A stretch of DNA of 64,000 nt from Roseibacillus sp. GTDB lineage: Bacteria > Verrucomicrobiota > Verrucomicrobiia > Verrucomicrobiales > Akkermansiaceae. The position numbers were made by a program, and so were the translations under genes. Below, in pieces: positions 46,225 to 54,730 of the stretch; the first letter of the stretch is position 1, and each line of letters begins with the position of its first letter. Where the stretch lies: the NCBI GenBank assembly GCA_002686085.1, contig NZAC01000034.1, positions 34,390-98,389 of the forward strand. The letters are read 5' to 3'. The notes beneath the pieces were generated by a model. That model was given only the letters and a program-made list of their open reading frames with translations. It had not been told where the DNA came from and did not search any database.

Positions 46225-47496
46225 TTACGTTACAGTCTGAGGAACTCGCCCGTGGGCGAGCGGCTCCGGAAGCGAGGCTAAGTCGCCTATTGCTTCCGCG
46301 AGGGGCGTATAATCTTTTCCATCGAGATCGCCAATCAAACAGTCTGTGAGCATGGGGCGCATTTCTTCGTGCCGCTTAATGAGCTCCCCAAAACTGAAGT
46401 TCTCGTCGTAAAAGGCGTAAACGAGCTTGCGCATTACTTCAATCATTCCGCAAAGCTCCTCCCCGTAAGTGGAGAATTGCCCTGCTGAGAAGTCTCCTTT
46501 CTCCAAAGCTTCTCCCACGGCGTCTGCTGCCATTTCTCCGCTTTTCAAAGCGAGAAAGACTCCCGAGGAAAAGACCGGATCTAAAAAGGCAAAGGCATCA
46601 CCTGCCATGACGAGACCATCAGAGGCGCAATGCTCTCCCCGGTAAGAATACTCCCCAGTCACCCAGTATTCGCCAAATTGCTCTCCCTCTCCGAGGTGAT
46701 CCTTGATCCAGCTATTTTTCTCGATTTCGCGCTCGTAGATCTCCTTCGGGTCCCTGCTGTCACGGTAAAGGTAATCCCGCTCCGCGACGATTCCCGAGCT
46801 CACAATATTGTTACGCAGGGGAATGTTCCAGAACCAGCCCCTGCCATCGACGTAGGCTACGGTGGTTGCCCCTTCATCCAAGCCCTCGTCACGCTTCGCA
46901 TTCTTATAGAGTGTCCAAATCGCTATCTTGTTGAGCTTTGGATCCCGTTTCCTCCAGCTCTTTTTTCTCAAGAACAGGGCATCACGCCCAGTGCAGTCAA
47001 CCGTCAGCGGTGCTTGGAGGGTGTATTCCTTTCCGTCCTTTCCCTTGGCGGTTACGCCAACAACCTGATCCCCTTCATAGGTGAAACTGCGCACTTCTGT
47101 TTCCTCTCGAACGTCGACTCCTTTAGCCTCTGCGTTGCGCAGAAGCATATTGTCGAAGACGGACCGTTCCACCTGCCACGTCGTGGCTGCCGGGTGGTCA
47201 AAATGCTGAAAGAAGTAAAATGGATCTGATATTTTCCCGTCTTTAGAGACAAACTGCACACTGTGCTTCTTCACAAATGCCTGCTTTTCCATTTCCTCCA
47301 GGACTCCAAGCCTTTTCAGGGTGAAATAGCAGAAGGGCATGAGCGACTCGCCGACATGGTAGCGGGGAAATTTTTCTTTCTCGAGCAAGATGACTCGATG
47401 GCCTTTCTCTGCAAGGAGGGCAGACGTGGTAGCTCCACAGGGGCCCCCGCCGATCACAATGACGTCACAAGATTGGTTATCGCCGGAAATATTCAT
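46225..47496 (-). CDS. Halogenase-family FAD-dependent oxidoreductase
   Basis: The 423-residue flavoprotein has the dinucleotide loop GGGPCG (residues 16-21), the GESL motif, and WQVERSVFDNMLL, GRGWFWNIPL (the GWxWxIP motif of flavin-dependent halogenases) and GDAFAFLDPVFSSGVFLA. Together these place it in the tryptophan-halogenase/geranylgeranyl-reductase-like group. Related genes in aryl-polyene and flexirubin-type clusters are annotated as halogenases but are not always shown to halogenate. The start overlaps the stop of the chorismate-lyase-like gene by 4 nt. In this context it may halogenate, hydroxylate or reduce the aromatic intermediate; I cannot choose between these. Confidence 0.85.
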   Translation of the reverse strand: MNISGDNQSCDVIVIGGGPCGATTSALLAEKGHRVILLEKEKFPRYHVGESLMPFCYFTLKRLGVLEEMEKQAFVKKHSVQFVSKDGKISDPFYFFQHFDHPAATTWQVERSVFDNMLLRNAEAKGVDVREETEVRSFTYEGDQVVGVTAKGKDGKEYTLQAPLTVDCTGRDALFLRKKSWRKRDPKLNKIAIWTLYKNAKRDEGLDEGATTVAYVDGRGWFWNIPLRNNIVSSGIVAERDYLYRDSRDPKEIYEREIEKNSWIKDHLGEGEQFGEYWVTGEYSYRGEHCASDGLVMAGDAFAFLDPVFSSGVFLALKSGEMAADAVGEALEKGDFSAGQFSTYGEELCGMIEVMRKLVYAFYDENFSFGELIKRHEEMRPMLTDCLIGDLDGKDYTPLAEAIGDLASLPEPLAHGRVPQTVT

Positions 47497-48086
47497 TGGT
47501 GGTGAAAATCAGGAACTATTTCGAGAATTCGGGCCAGACAGGTCTCATCAGGGCTTTTTAGCTGATTATAGCGGCCAAAAAACGTGTTTGCAGAGCCCAA
47601 TGGGGATAATTTCGGCGGTAGGGCCTCCCGCGCAACCGAAAAGTAGCCGAGAGGCTCGCTTTTATAGGTCATCTCACTCTCATTGAGGATCCCCCCTAGA
47701 GGTTGCTCGCCGCGTAAAATCAACTTCTGAAGGGCACGAGGAAAATTATTCAACTCAATTTCAATCACCCCGAATTCAGCCACCCGACCTGTTCCCTTGC
47801 CCTTGAGAATGACTTCCCTGTAGTAGCATCCATCGGAATTTTCCTCCGCGAGAACCTCAAGAAGCATGCGCTCCTCGTAGAACCTCTCAAGGGTCGAAGT
47901 CATATCACCATCATGCACAAGGAGAGCTTGGAAAGGCTCTGGCACTTCCTCGGAAGGGCACCAGATAAATACCTCCGGGCTCAGCCCAGCACGCGCGAGG
48001 GATTCACCCAAAAAGCCGTGAGGAGATGAATGCTCGATTGGATTCAAGAGGGGTTTTTCGATGAAGGACTTTCGGAGATCGCTCAC
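47493..48086 (-). CDS. Chorismate-lyase-like protein (PF01947-type)
   Basis: The 197-residue protein has the length of Rv2949c/PF01947-type chorismate lyases, which convert chorismate to 4-hydroxybenzoate and pyruvate. Suggestive features are CYYREVILKG (the Arg expected to bind the chorismate carboxylates), then EFGVIEIELNNFPRALQKLIL, the PLGGILNESEM segment and SEPLGYFSV. The match is by pattern only and moderate; identity of the acidic catalytic residue was not verified. It starts with GTG and overlaps the FAD enzyme gene by 4 nt. Its position before a CoA ligase, a 4HBT thioesterase and a glycosyltransferase fits a 4-hydroxybenzoate supply role. Confidence 0.55.
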   Translation of the reverse strand: MSDLRKSFIEKPLLNPIEHSSPHGFLGESLARAGLSPEVFIWCPSEEVPEPFQALLVHDGDMTSTLERFYEERMLLEVLAEENSDGCYYREVILKGKGTGRVAEFGVIEIELNNFPRALQKLILRGEQPLGGILNESEMTYKSEPLGYFSVAREALPPKLSPLGSANTFFGRYNQLKSPDETCLARILEIVPDFHHQ

Positions 48087-48129
48087 GACCGCCGCATAGC
48101 GGGCCAGCGGACAATATCTTGCTGCGATC

Positions 48130-49455
48130 TTAAACGATTCGATCCGTTTTATGGTGCTCGAGGAAAAAGTCGTGAAGGAGATTATCCACGCAAAGAAGTC
48201 CGTCTCGGCTCAGCACGATAGAATCATCGACCACCTTGAGAAGCCCTTCCTCGGTCAGCTCCTCGAGAGGGCGGAAAAAACGCTCAAGGATGTTAATTTC
48301 GAATTTGTTGCGGAAGTAATCTGCATGCACGTGGCCCAACTTCATCTGTAGGATAAACTCTCGTATCATACGCTCCTCTTCATTCGTTCGAAACGCGCGC
48401 TTGACTGGCATCTTCTCTGAATCAATTGCGGCCACGTAATCGTCTATCTCCGTCAGATTCTGATAATGGACTCCCTGCACATGTGAAAACGAGGCTACCC
48501 CAAGCCCAACAAGATCTGCGCCTCCCCAGAGAGAGTCCCGATAGATGAATTTTGTTCTCTCGGGATTCTTTACCGCCGTATATCCGGAACTAATCGTGTA
48601 GCCATTAGCCTCCAGTTCCGAAAAGGCCTCTTTTACCCAGCGCCTCTTGGTTTCCCACCCCGCCACTGGTGCCACCAAAGCACCACTCTCCTTCATGTCC
48701 TTGTAGATGGTCGTGTTATAGGGAATCTCCATCTGGTAGATGGTGATGCTGTCCGGAGCAAGTTTGAGCACCTGCTCAATGTTCTTCTGCCAGTTCTCCT
48801 CCGTCTCCTCCAACATTCCCGCAATGAGATCGATATTGATCTGATCGAACTCTTCGGACCTTGCGCGCTCGAAGGCCTTCCAAACCTCCTTGCTCCGATG
48901 AGCGCGACCGTTGATCTCGAGGATCCGGTCATCAAAGTTCTCGATCCCAAGGCTCAAGCGGGTCACTCCGATCTCTTTGATCGCAGCCAGCTTTCCCGCC
49001 GTTAGGGTCCCCGGTTCACATTCGAAGGCGACCTCCTCCGCCTCGTCCCACGGGAGGATGGCCTTCATGCGGTCGGTAAGGTCTGTCAGCTGCCGCCCGG
49101 ACAGGTAGGAAGGGGTTCCTCCCCCAAAGTAGATAAAGTGCGGCTTGCGTCCCGCGACAAGAGGCTTCGCTGCCAGACGCTCCAATTCGGTAATGGTGTG
49201 ATCCAGATAGTCTCGGATCTCCTGTCCATTTTTATCCGTATAGACCCGGAAATAGCAGAAGTGACAGCGCCTGCGACAGAAGGGAATATGGTGATATAAC
49301 CCGAGAGGTGTCCCCGGGATCGGGGCACGGTCATACGCCGACCGGACTTCCTCCTCCTGGTCACTGGACCAGAAGGAAAAGGGCGGGTAATTGGAAATAA
49401 AGTAATTGCCCGCCCGGGTGGCCTTCTTCGTCGGAGGGGTAGCGGTTTCGCTCAT
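48130..49455 (-). CDS. HemN-like radical SAM enzyme
   Basis: The 441-residue radical SAM protein has the cluster motif C60-x3-C64-x2-C67 (FCRRRCHFCYF), followed by a HemN-like TIM barrel (YFGGGTPSYLS, FECEPGTLTAGKL, GVTRLSLGIENFDDRIL, NIDLIAGMLEETEENW) and the HemN C-terminal domain (YFRNKFEINILERFFRPLEEL). The residue after the last cysteine pair is Phe69, where true coproporphyrinogen oxidase HemN has a fourth Cys. So this is a HemN-like paralogue (a group that includes HemW, heme-degrading HutW and natural-product methylases or cyclopropanases). It is the first gene of the operon, 43 nt before the lyase-like gene. Confidence 0.87.
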   Translation of the reverse strand: MSETATPPTKKATRAGNYFISNYPPFSFWSSDQEEEVRSAYDRAPIPGTPLGLYHHIPFCRRRCHFCYFRVYTDKNGQEIRDYLDHTITELERLAAKPLVAGRKPHFIYFGGGTPSYLSGRQLTDLTDRMKAILPWDEAEEVAFECEPGTLTAGKLAAIKEIGVTRLSLGIENFDDRILEINGRAHRSKEVWKAFERARSEEFDQINIDLIAGMLEETEENWQKNIEQVLKLAPDSITIYQMEIPYNTTIYKDMKESGALVAPVAGWETKRRWVKEAFSELEANGYTISSGYTAVKNPERTKFIYRDSLWGGADLVGLGVASFSHVQGVHYQNLTEIDDYVAAIDSEKMPVKRAFRTNEEERMIREFILQMKLGHVHADYFRNKFEINILERFFRPLEELTEEGLLKVVDDSIVLSRDGLLCVDNLLHDFFLEHHKTDRIV

Positions 49456-49672
49456 GGTGTCGCTTAAGGCTTATCGTCGCCCGTCAGGGCCAAACAGAAT
49501 GGGCGGAGAAGAGAATAGCCCGTTTTTGCAAGAATTGGAACCTCGCAAAGTGATTACCCGGTTTCAGTGACCCGGCAGGTCCGTTTCGAGGAGGGCCTGC
49601 CATTGATTTTCCCCACCAAAGCTCCCTGAGCACCTTTAATTTTGGAGATCCTTACAATCAGGCAAGGCCTCC

Positions 49673-50833
49673 TTACTGTCCCCCAATGCAAAAAAGCGTT
49701 CCATCGGAGCCCCCTACCACGATTCTCCCGTTGGCAAATGCGAGATCTGAACTGATCCCCTCTCCCAGATCCACCCTCCAGATTTCTTTCCCGTCCACAG
49801 GATCAACCGCATAAACCCTTCCGTCTCCAGATCCAAAGGCCACCGCATCCTTGAAGACGATTGCTCCGCCATCAATACGGGAGCCGGTCTTGAATCGCCA
49901 GGCTCTTTTGCCGCTCTCCCGATCTACCGCATGGAGGTGCTTGTCTCGGGAACCGATGAACACGTGCTCTTCTGTAACTGCGGGTGCCGCGTAGAATCCG
50001 AAATCCTTGTCCTCGTAAACCCACTTCGGATCCTTCTTCGAAATGTCTACTGCAACCAGCTGGTTTCCATAATTCGCAGAATACACCATGCTGCCCATGG
50101 TCGCTACAGTGCCAATGATCTCCGCCTCCACCTCGACTTCATTCACTGCCTTCCCATTAGTCACGTCAATTACGTGCACTCTCGCATCGCAGCCTCCAAG
50201 AACGATATTTTTGCCATTAACCAGCGCTGGGGTTCCGTTGATCTGCTCTGCCGTTTCGTAAATCCACGCCTCCGTGCCATCTTTCGTACGCAGCGCCCGG
50301 CAGATCCCATCGTAGCCGTTGACGACGATCCAAGACTCCTTCCCATCGGGGCTTTGAACCAGTAAGCCCCCGCCCACGAACTTATCCGCAGCTTCATATT
50401 TCCATAGCTCCTTACCGGTCTTCTGATCGAAGCAGTAAAGATATCGATCACTCGATCCAATGAAAACCCGGCCTCCGCCCACGGTTGGTGGGGCCTCAAT
50501 GGTATCCTCTGTTTCAACCTTCCAGCGCAGCTTGCCGCTACGCTCATCCACGGAGTAGAAGGTGCCCATTACCGTGCCTACGAAAACGGCGCCATCCGCA
50601 ATAGCTGCGTCCCCCACAATCGGCCCATCAAGAACGGCATCCCAGCTTACTACGGGCTTGCGAGGAATACGGTCGGGAACCCGCCCTTGCAGGGCGTTGC
50701 CTCCGCGGGGAATCGCCCAAGACTTTGTCTCTGATTCTACGTTTTGAGCTTCGGGTGCCGCGAGGCTGGTCCCTGCGGTAACGAGAACATGGGCCACGCA
50801 GATGGCCAAAAGGTTAGGGTAGAGGTAGTTCAT
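49673..50833 (-). CDS. Secreted PQQ-like beta-propeller protein
   Basis: The 386-residue protein starts at ATG 50833 (MNYLYPNLLAICVAHVLVTAG, a signal peptide). Repeated PQQ-type blades follow: GKLRWKVETEDTIEAPP, GKELWKYEA, GTEAWIYETAEQINGTP, DPKWVYEDKDFGFYAAP, GKRAWRFKTGSRIDGG and GKEIWRVDLGEGISSD, with the G-x-x-x-W pattern. The fold resembles BamB and the blades of quinoprotein dehydrogenases, but no quinone-binding catalytic residues are evident. Its start shares one base with the Fe-ADH stop (TGATG), so it belongs to the reductase block. It may scaffold outer-membrane or periplasmic steps. The upstream open frame to 50929 overlaps Fe-ADH and is a shadow. Confidence 0.85.
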   Translation of the reverse strand: MNYLYPNLLAICVAHVLVTAGTSLAAPEAQNVESETKSWAIPRGGNALQGRVPDRIPRKPVVSWDAVLDGPIVGDAAIADGAVFVGTVMGTFYSVDERSGKLRWKVETEDTIEAPPTVGGGRVFIGSSDRYLYCFDQKTGKELWKYEAADKFVGGGLLVQSPDGKESWIVVNGYDGICRALRTKDGTEAWIYETAEQINGTPALVNGKNIVLGGCDARVHVIDVTNGKAVNEVEVEAEIIGTVATMGSMVYSANYGNQLVAVDISKKDPKWVYEDKDFGFYAAPAVTEEHVFIGSRDKHLHAVDRESGKRAWRFKTGSRIDGGAIVFKDAVAFGSGDGRVYAVDPVDGKEIWRVDLGEGISSDLAFANGRIVVGGSDGTLFCIGGQ

Positions 50834-51993
50834 CACGTATCTTGGGTTGCAGCACCATGAAAGGCGCCCTCGTATAATACTGCAAAATCCTCCCTTTTCA
50901 TACTCCGAGGATTGAACTGTCCCGTCCATTGCCTCGTAGCGTCCTCAGCAAGCTCGGTAAACAAGCCTGGATCGACGCCGCACTGCGCTAGCGGAGAGAG
51001 ATCCGCAATGGTCAGCAAATGCTCAACCCAGGCTCGGACCCCCCAGTCCGCCCCTTGGCAACTTGAGAGCAAGGTTCCATAATGCGCATAGGTCTCCCGG
51101 GCTTTCAGGACTTCCTGATTCAGCCCGATCACATGAGGAAGCATCAGAGCAACCGCGTGGCCGTGGGCCAGCCCGCATGAGGCCGTGAGTGGGTTCGCCG
51201 AGGCGTGAGCCGCGCCCAACATGCTATTTTCAATTGCGAGTCCCGCAAAGGCAGATCCCATTAACATTGCGTTGCGCTCGATAGCTGATGCTTGTCCCCT
51301 AAGAACCGGCTCAATCGCAGAGGAGATATGAAGAAACGCCTCCCGTGAGTAGGCGGAGGAGAACGAATTCCTACGAGTGCTCACAGCCGTTTCCAGCGAG
51401 TGCGCGAGGGCGTCCAGCGCCGTCAGGACCGCCACCCTGTGAGGCATCGAGGCCGTCAGGTCAGGGTCAAGAATGGCATATGTCGCAAGCGCAGAAGGGT
51501 CCCCACAGGCCATCTTCTCGTGAGATTGATCCCGACTAATCACCGCGTAACTCTGGCATTCGCTTCCGGTTCCAGCCGTAGTTGGAACGCCAATAAAGGG
51601 AAGGAGGGGAGTTTGAGCCGCGCCGTATCCCTTGTAATCGCTCATAGCACCCCCATTAGTCAGAAGAAAATTACAGCCTTTTGCGGTGTCCATACTGCTC
51701 CCTCCACCAAGGCCCACAAAGCAATCCGGCCCAACCTTGCGGGCAAATTCCATCGCAGCAAGGATGTCGCTCTCCCCAGGATTCTCGCTCGTGCCATCAT
51801 AGACCGTGCAGGCAATTCCTGCATCTTCAAGCAGAGCCAAGGCTCGCCCGGTGTGGCCGGCCGCGGCCACCCCTTGATCGGTAACAAGCAACACGTTTCG
51901 CCCTCCGCTTTTGCGGACACACGACGGTAGCTCCGCGAGAGAGCCCGGGCCGCCCACCAGTTGGGGACTGGGTCTGGTAGTAAAGGGCTCCAT
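50833..51993 (-). CDS. Iron-containing alcohol dehydrogenase
   Basis: The 386-residue protein is of the Fe-ADH type, which reduces aldehydes or oxidises alcohols with NAD(P)H. The dinucleotide motif GGGSSMDTAK is present, as is the metal-ligand helix GAAHASANPLTASCGLAHGHAVALMLPHV with its His residues. It is the third gene of the EhpF-like/ALDH/ADH/PQQ block: it starts 6 nt after the ALDH stop and shares one base with the PQQ protein gene. In that setting it should reduce the aldehyde made by the upstream pair to an alcohol. Metal (Fe or Zn) and substrate are not fixed by sequence. Confidence 0.92.
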   Translation of the reverse strand: MEPFTTRPSPQLVGGPGSLAELPSCVRKSGGRNVLLVTDQGVAAAGHTGRALALLEDAGIACTVYDGTSENPGESDILAAMEFARKVGPDCFVGLGGGSSMDTAKGCNFLLTNGGAMSDYKGYGAAQTPLLPFIGVPTTAGTGSECQSYAVISRDQSHEKMACGDPSALATYAILDPDLTASMPHRVAVLTALDALAHSLETAVSTRRNSFSSAYSREAFLHISSAIEPVLRGQASAIERNAMLMGSAFAGLAIENSMLGAAHASANPLTASCGLAHGHAVALMLPHVIGLNQEVLKARETYAHYGTLLSSCQGADWGVRAWVEHLLTIADLSPLAQCGVDPGLFTELAEDATRQWTGQFNPRSMKREDFAVLYEGAFHGAATQDT

Positions 51994-51999
51994 CGTGAA

Positions 52000-53436
52000 T
52001 CAGCTCACCGCGGCAAGATTCCCCTGAATAGCGCGCCGCCGGAACAGAAACTCGAACAAATTGCCTTCGTGTGGCTGCTCCCATTGAACCCGGTTGGTCG
52101 GGAAGGGGCCAATATTGAGCCGCTCGATATCGGATGAATTCATCAGGTCGCGAATCCAGCCTGCGTCCTCAGTCCAGGCAGAAACAACCAGAGTCTCCCC
52201 AATCTCCTCAAGCATTTGGCTCTGCGGCATTTCCGTCACGCTGGCAAAAGGGAACATGAATTCCGTATTTGCGAGAGGGTGCCCCGGGTCCGCGCACGAA
52301 ATCAACGTCGGCCGCAGATACGTCTGCCCGTGCATCTCAACCAGACGGGAGCCGTTCCGGTAACGCGCTGTGACATCTTCCGCGCCCTCCACCTTGAGGT
52401 GCTCATCAATGAGGTCATTAATCGATCCAGCCCATTCGGTATTTGAAAAGCCGCAAAGAAGCGCCTCCTCATGATCCCTGGGGAGAGGCTCGATAGCCGC
52501 GAGGTCACGCGCTACGGCATCCGCTAGCTCATCTCGCCCGGATGGGACAAGAATCGCAGAGGTGTTGATGCAGCTTCGGCCTCCGTTGGCCGAGATAGAT
52601 TCCACCAGAGTCTCCGTATGATCGGCCCATTTGCCAAGATAATCATCTCCGATAAGGACCTTGCTCCTCCCCGTGCCATGGACCTGGATACTCGGAAAGC
52701 CCGAATACTTTCGGACTGTGGCGTCACTTCCAAACGCGATCCCACGACCACAGCCCATGAGAATGGTGTCCCCACCCTCGTGAGTGGTGGGATAAAACCC
52801 GAACGCTTCTTTCGGGAATCCTGCAGCAATCAGGGACTGAACAATACGCAGCGGAGTAAAAGGGTCTTCCCGGCCAGGTTTTAACAGGACCGGAATCTTC
52901 AGGACCGGCGCGGGAAGCCACAAAGAATTTACCGCAGGCGCATTACTGGGGAGAGAAACCCCCAGAGCGTCGGCCACCGGATAGAAGTTCACTTCAAGAT
53001 CATCGACCGCCGAAAGCCCCCTATCAAAAAGCTCTAAGGGAAGATTACGGGTCAGACCTCCGATCACCGTCCGGATCTGCGACATCGCCGCGTGAACTTT
53101 GCCCATGTTCATCTTCACGAGCGTGTGGGGAAGCTTGGTCAGCGCAGACAGAGACTCGATATATTGCTGGGGACTCTGAGTGCTGTTACCAACTGGAAGC
53201 TCTTCGTGGAGGAAGAGTTCTGCAGCGGCCTCGCAATAATCCGCAAGGGTTTCTGCAGGCACGGCCTCTAAGGCAGCCTTCGATTTTTCAAGGTTGAGAA
53301 TGTCTCGACGTATCAGGCCGGGATTCGCCGTATGGGTGTAGACCGCACTGCCTGCTGCGGACTCCAGTTCGACGGTATCGAGACTATGATATTCCTCGCC
53401 GAGGCGCAGGACCGGGATATGCGTTTCCTTACTCAT
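52000..53436 (-). CDS. Aldehyde-dehydrogenase-fold reductase (EhpG/LuxC-like context)
   Basis: The 478-residue protein has the ALDH fold: a substrate-binding Asn in SLPSNAPAVNSLWLPAP, KPGREDPFTP as the NAD-binding Lys region, and the catalytic Cys289 in NGGRSCINTS. The ELGG motif that carries the general-base Glu in hydrolytic ALDHs reads HGTGRSK here, with no Glu. Without it, acyl-enzyme is not hydrolysed easily, as in CoA-acylating or acyl-reducing ALDHs. Between an EhpF-like activating enzyme and a Fe-ADH, it probably reduces an activated acid to the aldehyde. It lies 90 nt after the EhpF-like gene and 6 nt before Fe-ADH. Confidence 0.83.
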   Translation of the reverse strand: MSKETHIPVLRLGEEYHSLDTVELESAAGSAVYTHTANPGLIRRDILNLEKSKAALEAVPAETLADYCEAAAELFLHEELPVGNSTQSPQQYIESLSALTKLPHTLVKMNMGKVHAAMSQIRTVIGGLTRNLPLELFDRGLSAVDDLEVNFYPVADALGVSLPSNAPAVNSLWLPAPVLKIPVLLKPGREDPFTPLRIVQSLIAAGFPKEAFGFYPTTHEGGDTILMGCGRGIAFGSDATVRKYSGFPSIQVHGTGRSKVLIGDDYLGKWADHTETLVESISANGGRSCINTSAILVPSGRDELADAVARDLAAIEPLPRDHEEALLCGFSNTEWAGSINDLIDEHLKVEGAEDVTARYRNGSRLVEMHGQTYLRPTLISCADPGHPLANTEFMFPFASVTEMPQSQMLEEIGETLVVSAWTEDAGWIRDLMNSSDIERLNIGPFPTNRVQWEQPHEGNLFEFLFRRRAIQGNLAAVS

Positions 53437-53526
53437 GATGTTCAGTGGAGCGCTTTGAAGCTCCGGGGATTCAAGTTTCTTGTTGGTGTGTTCCGTTTCG
53501 AATGCTGAGTCTTTGGGTCGTCTCGC

Positions 53527-54597
53527 TTAGTAGACGCCTTCAATCACCTGCTTCGTTCCACTCTGAAACGGCCTTACATCTCCCACTCCGTCCCAGGGAA
53601 ATTCTCCACATGGCTCTCTCCGAATGGCCTCATCCCGCTCAAGAAAGCGAGGCACGAAAAACTCCTTGGTCATGGTTGTGAGTTCCACCCGACCGTAGTC
53701 CCCATACTCTACATCGCGGGTCGAATCCTCTGGGTCCACGATTCGCAGGACGGCGCGGGGCTGGGGGGCATAATAAGTCAGGCTATACTCGCCTGGCTCC
53801 CGCTTCCGGCTAATTGCAAGGCCCATCAAGGTGTTCCCGTAGGTTGGGGCATAATTGATTTTGCCCTCCAATACTTCCTCCTCAATAAAGCGGACGTATT
53901 GAGGAGTCATCGTCGTTCCCCCGGCAAACACCCCCTTAATCCCTCCATCAACCAGCGACATCCGCTCAGCAAGACTCTCAAGCAGCTTAGGTGTGGTAAA
54001 GAGGCACTTGATGTCTCGGTGCCGGATAATGGTAACAGCCTGATCGATGACATGCTCCTGGTATTTTCGGGCCATTGAGTATTCTCCGTCCGCAATCAGG
54101 CGCTTCACCCAGCGGGGATCAAGATCGATGAAAAAGCAGGCTCCTCCCCGCCGATTGGCTAGATGCTCAATGGAAAGTCGCAAGCGCCTTGGCCCGGTGG
54201 GGCCGACCATCAGCCAATTCCCTCCCTGTGGAAAAAAGTCGGAAGGGTAATGATCACTGAACTCCGAGTAGTCGGTCTTGTAATCGTCCCAACCAATCCG
54301 CTGCTTCGGCATCCCGGTAGTGCCTCCGGTTTCGAATACATTGAAAGGCCTGCCTTCAAACGCCTTTGGGATAAACCGGCTGGGATCCTCTTTCCGGAGA
54401 ACCTCATCGTCAAAGTTTGGAAATTTCTGGATATCTGCGAAGCACGTCACCTCAGTCCGAGGATCAAATCCCAGGCTGGAGGCTCTTTCTAACCAGTAAG
54501 GGCACCCTGTCTCCGGCGAAAAGTGCCATTGCATGCTTTCTCGCACACGCTCATCCAGTGCCGCATGGGCTTCTTCGACGGTCAAATCACAGCTCAT
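53527..54597 (-). CDS. EhpF/LuxE-like adenylate-forming enzyme
   Basis: The 356-residue protein has the AMP-forming motif TGGTTGMPK (from residue 90), then FETGG context, YAPTYGNTLMG and late YGDYGRVELTTMTKEFFVPRFLERD (the region of the adenylate-binding Asp). It is related to PaaK/LuxE proteins and to EhpF of griseoluteic acid synthesis, and at 356 residues has no full C-terminal lid domain. Such enzymes activate a carboxylate as the adenylate or acyl-enzyme and pass it to a reductase; EhpF works with the ALDH EhpG. The same gene order, with a Fe-ADH added, is seen here. Substrate unknown. Confidence 0.75.
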   Translation of the reverse strand: MSCDLTVEEAHAALDERVRESMQWHFSPETGCPYWLERASSLGFDPRTEVTCFADIQKFPNFDDEVLRKEDPSRFIPKAFEGRPFNVFETGGTTGMPKQRIGWDDYKTDYSEFSDHYPSDFFPQGGNWLMVGPTGPRRLRLSIEHLANRRGGACFFIDLDPRWVKRLIADGEYSMARKYQEHVIDQAVTIIRHRDIKCLFTTPKLLESLAERMSLVDGGIKGVFAGGTTMTPQYVRFIEEEVLEGKINYAPTYGNTLMGLAISRKREPGEYSLTYYAPQPRAVLRIVDPEDSTRDVEYGDYGRVELTTMTKEFFVPRFLERDEAIRREPCGEFPWDGVGDVRPFQSGTKQVIEGVY

Positions 54598-54730
54598 ATC
54601 TAATCAATTCCGTGGTGATTGGGCATATCCCTACTCCTTTCTGGCAATCCCGCAAGTCCCACGATCCCGCGGTAGAGGGAATTATTCCTGAATAGTGGCA
54701 TTAATGCGCCCGTGTTGGGGCGTTTTCGCC

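Noticed and set aside
48130..49455. Assignment as the heme-biosynthesis oxygen-independent coproporphyrinogen oxidase
   Set aside because: The fourth Cys of the HemN motif is Phe, and the neighbours are biosynthetic and export genes rather than heme genes.
49577..49611. Hairpin GGCAGG...CCTGCC as terminator of the reductase operon
   Set aside because: The T-rich tail is on the plus strand, while the genes on both sides are on the minus strand, so it does not fit as their terminator.
50833..54597. Bacterial microcompartment locus because of ALDH plus Fe-ADH genes
   Set aside because: No shell protein (BMC domain) or EutN-type vertex protein is present, and an adenylating enzyme takes the place of BMC core enzymes.
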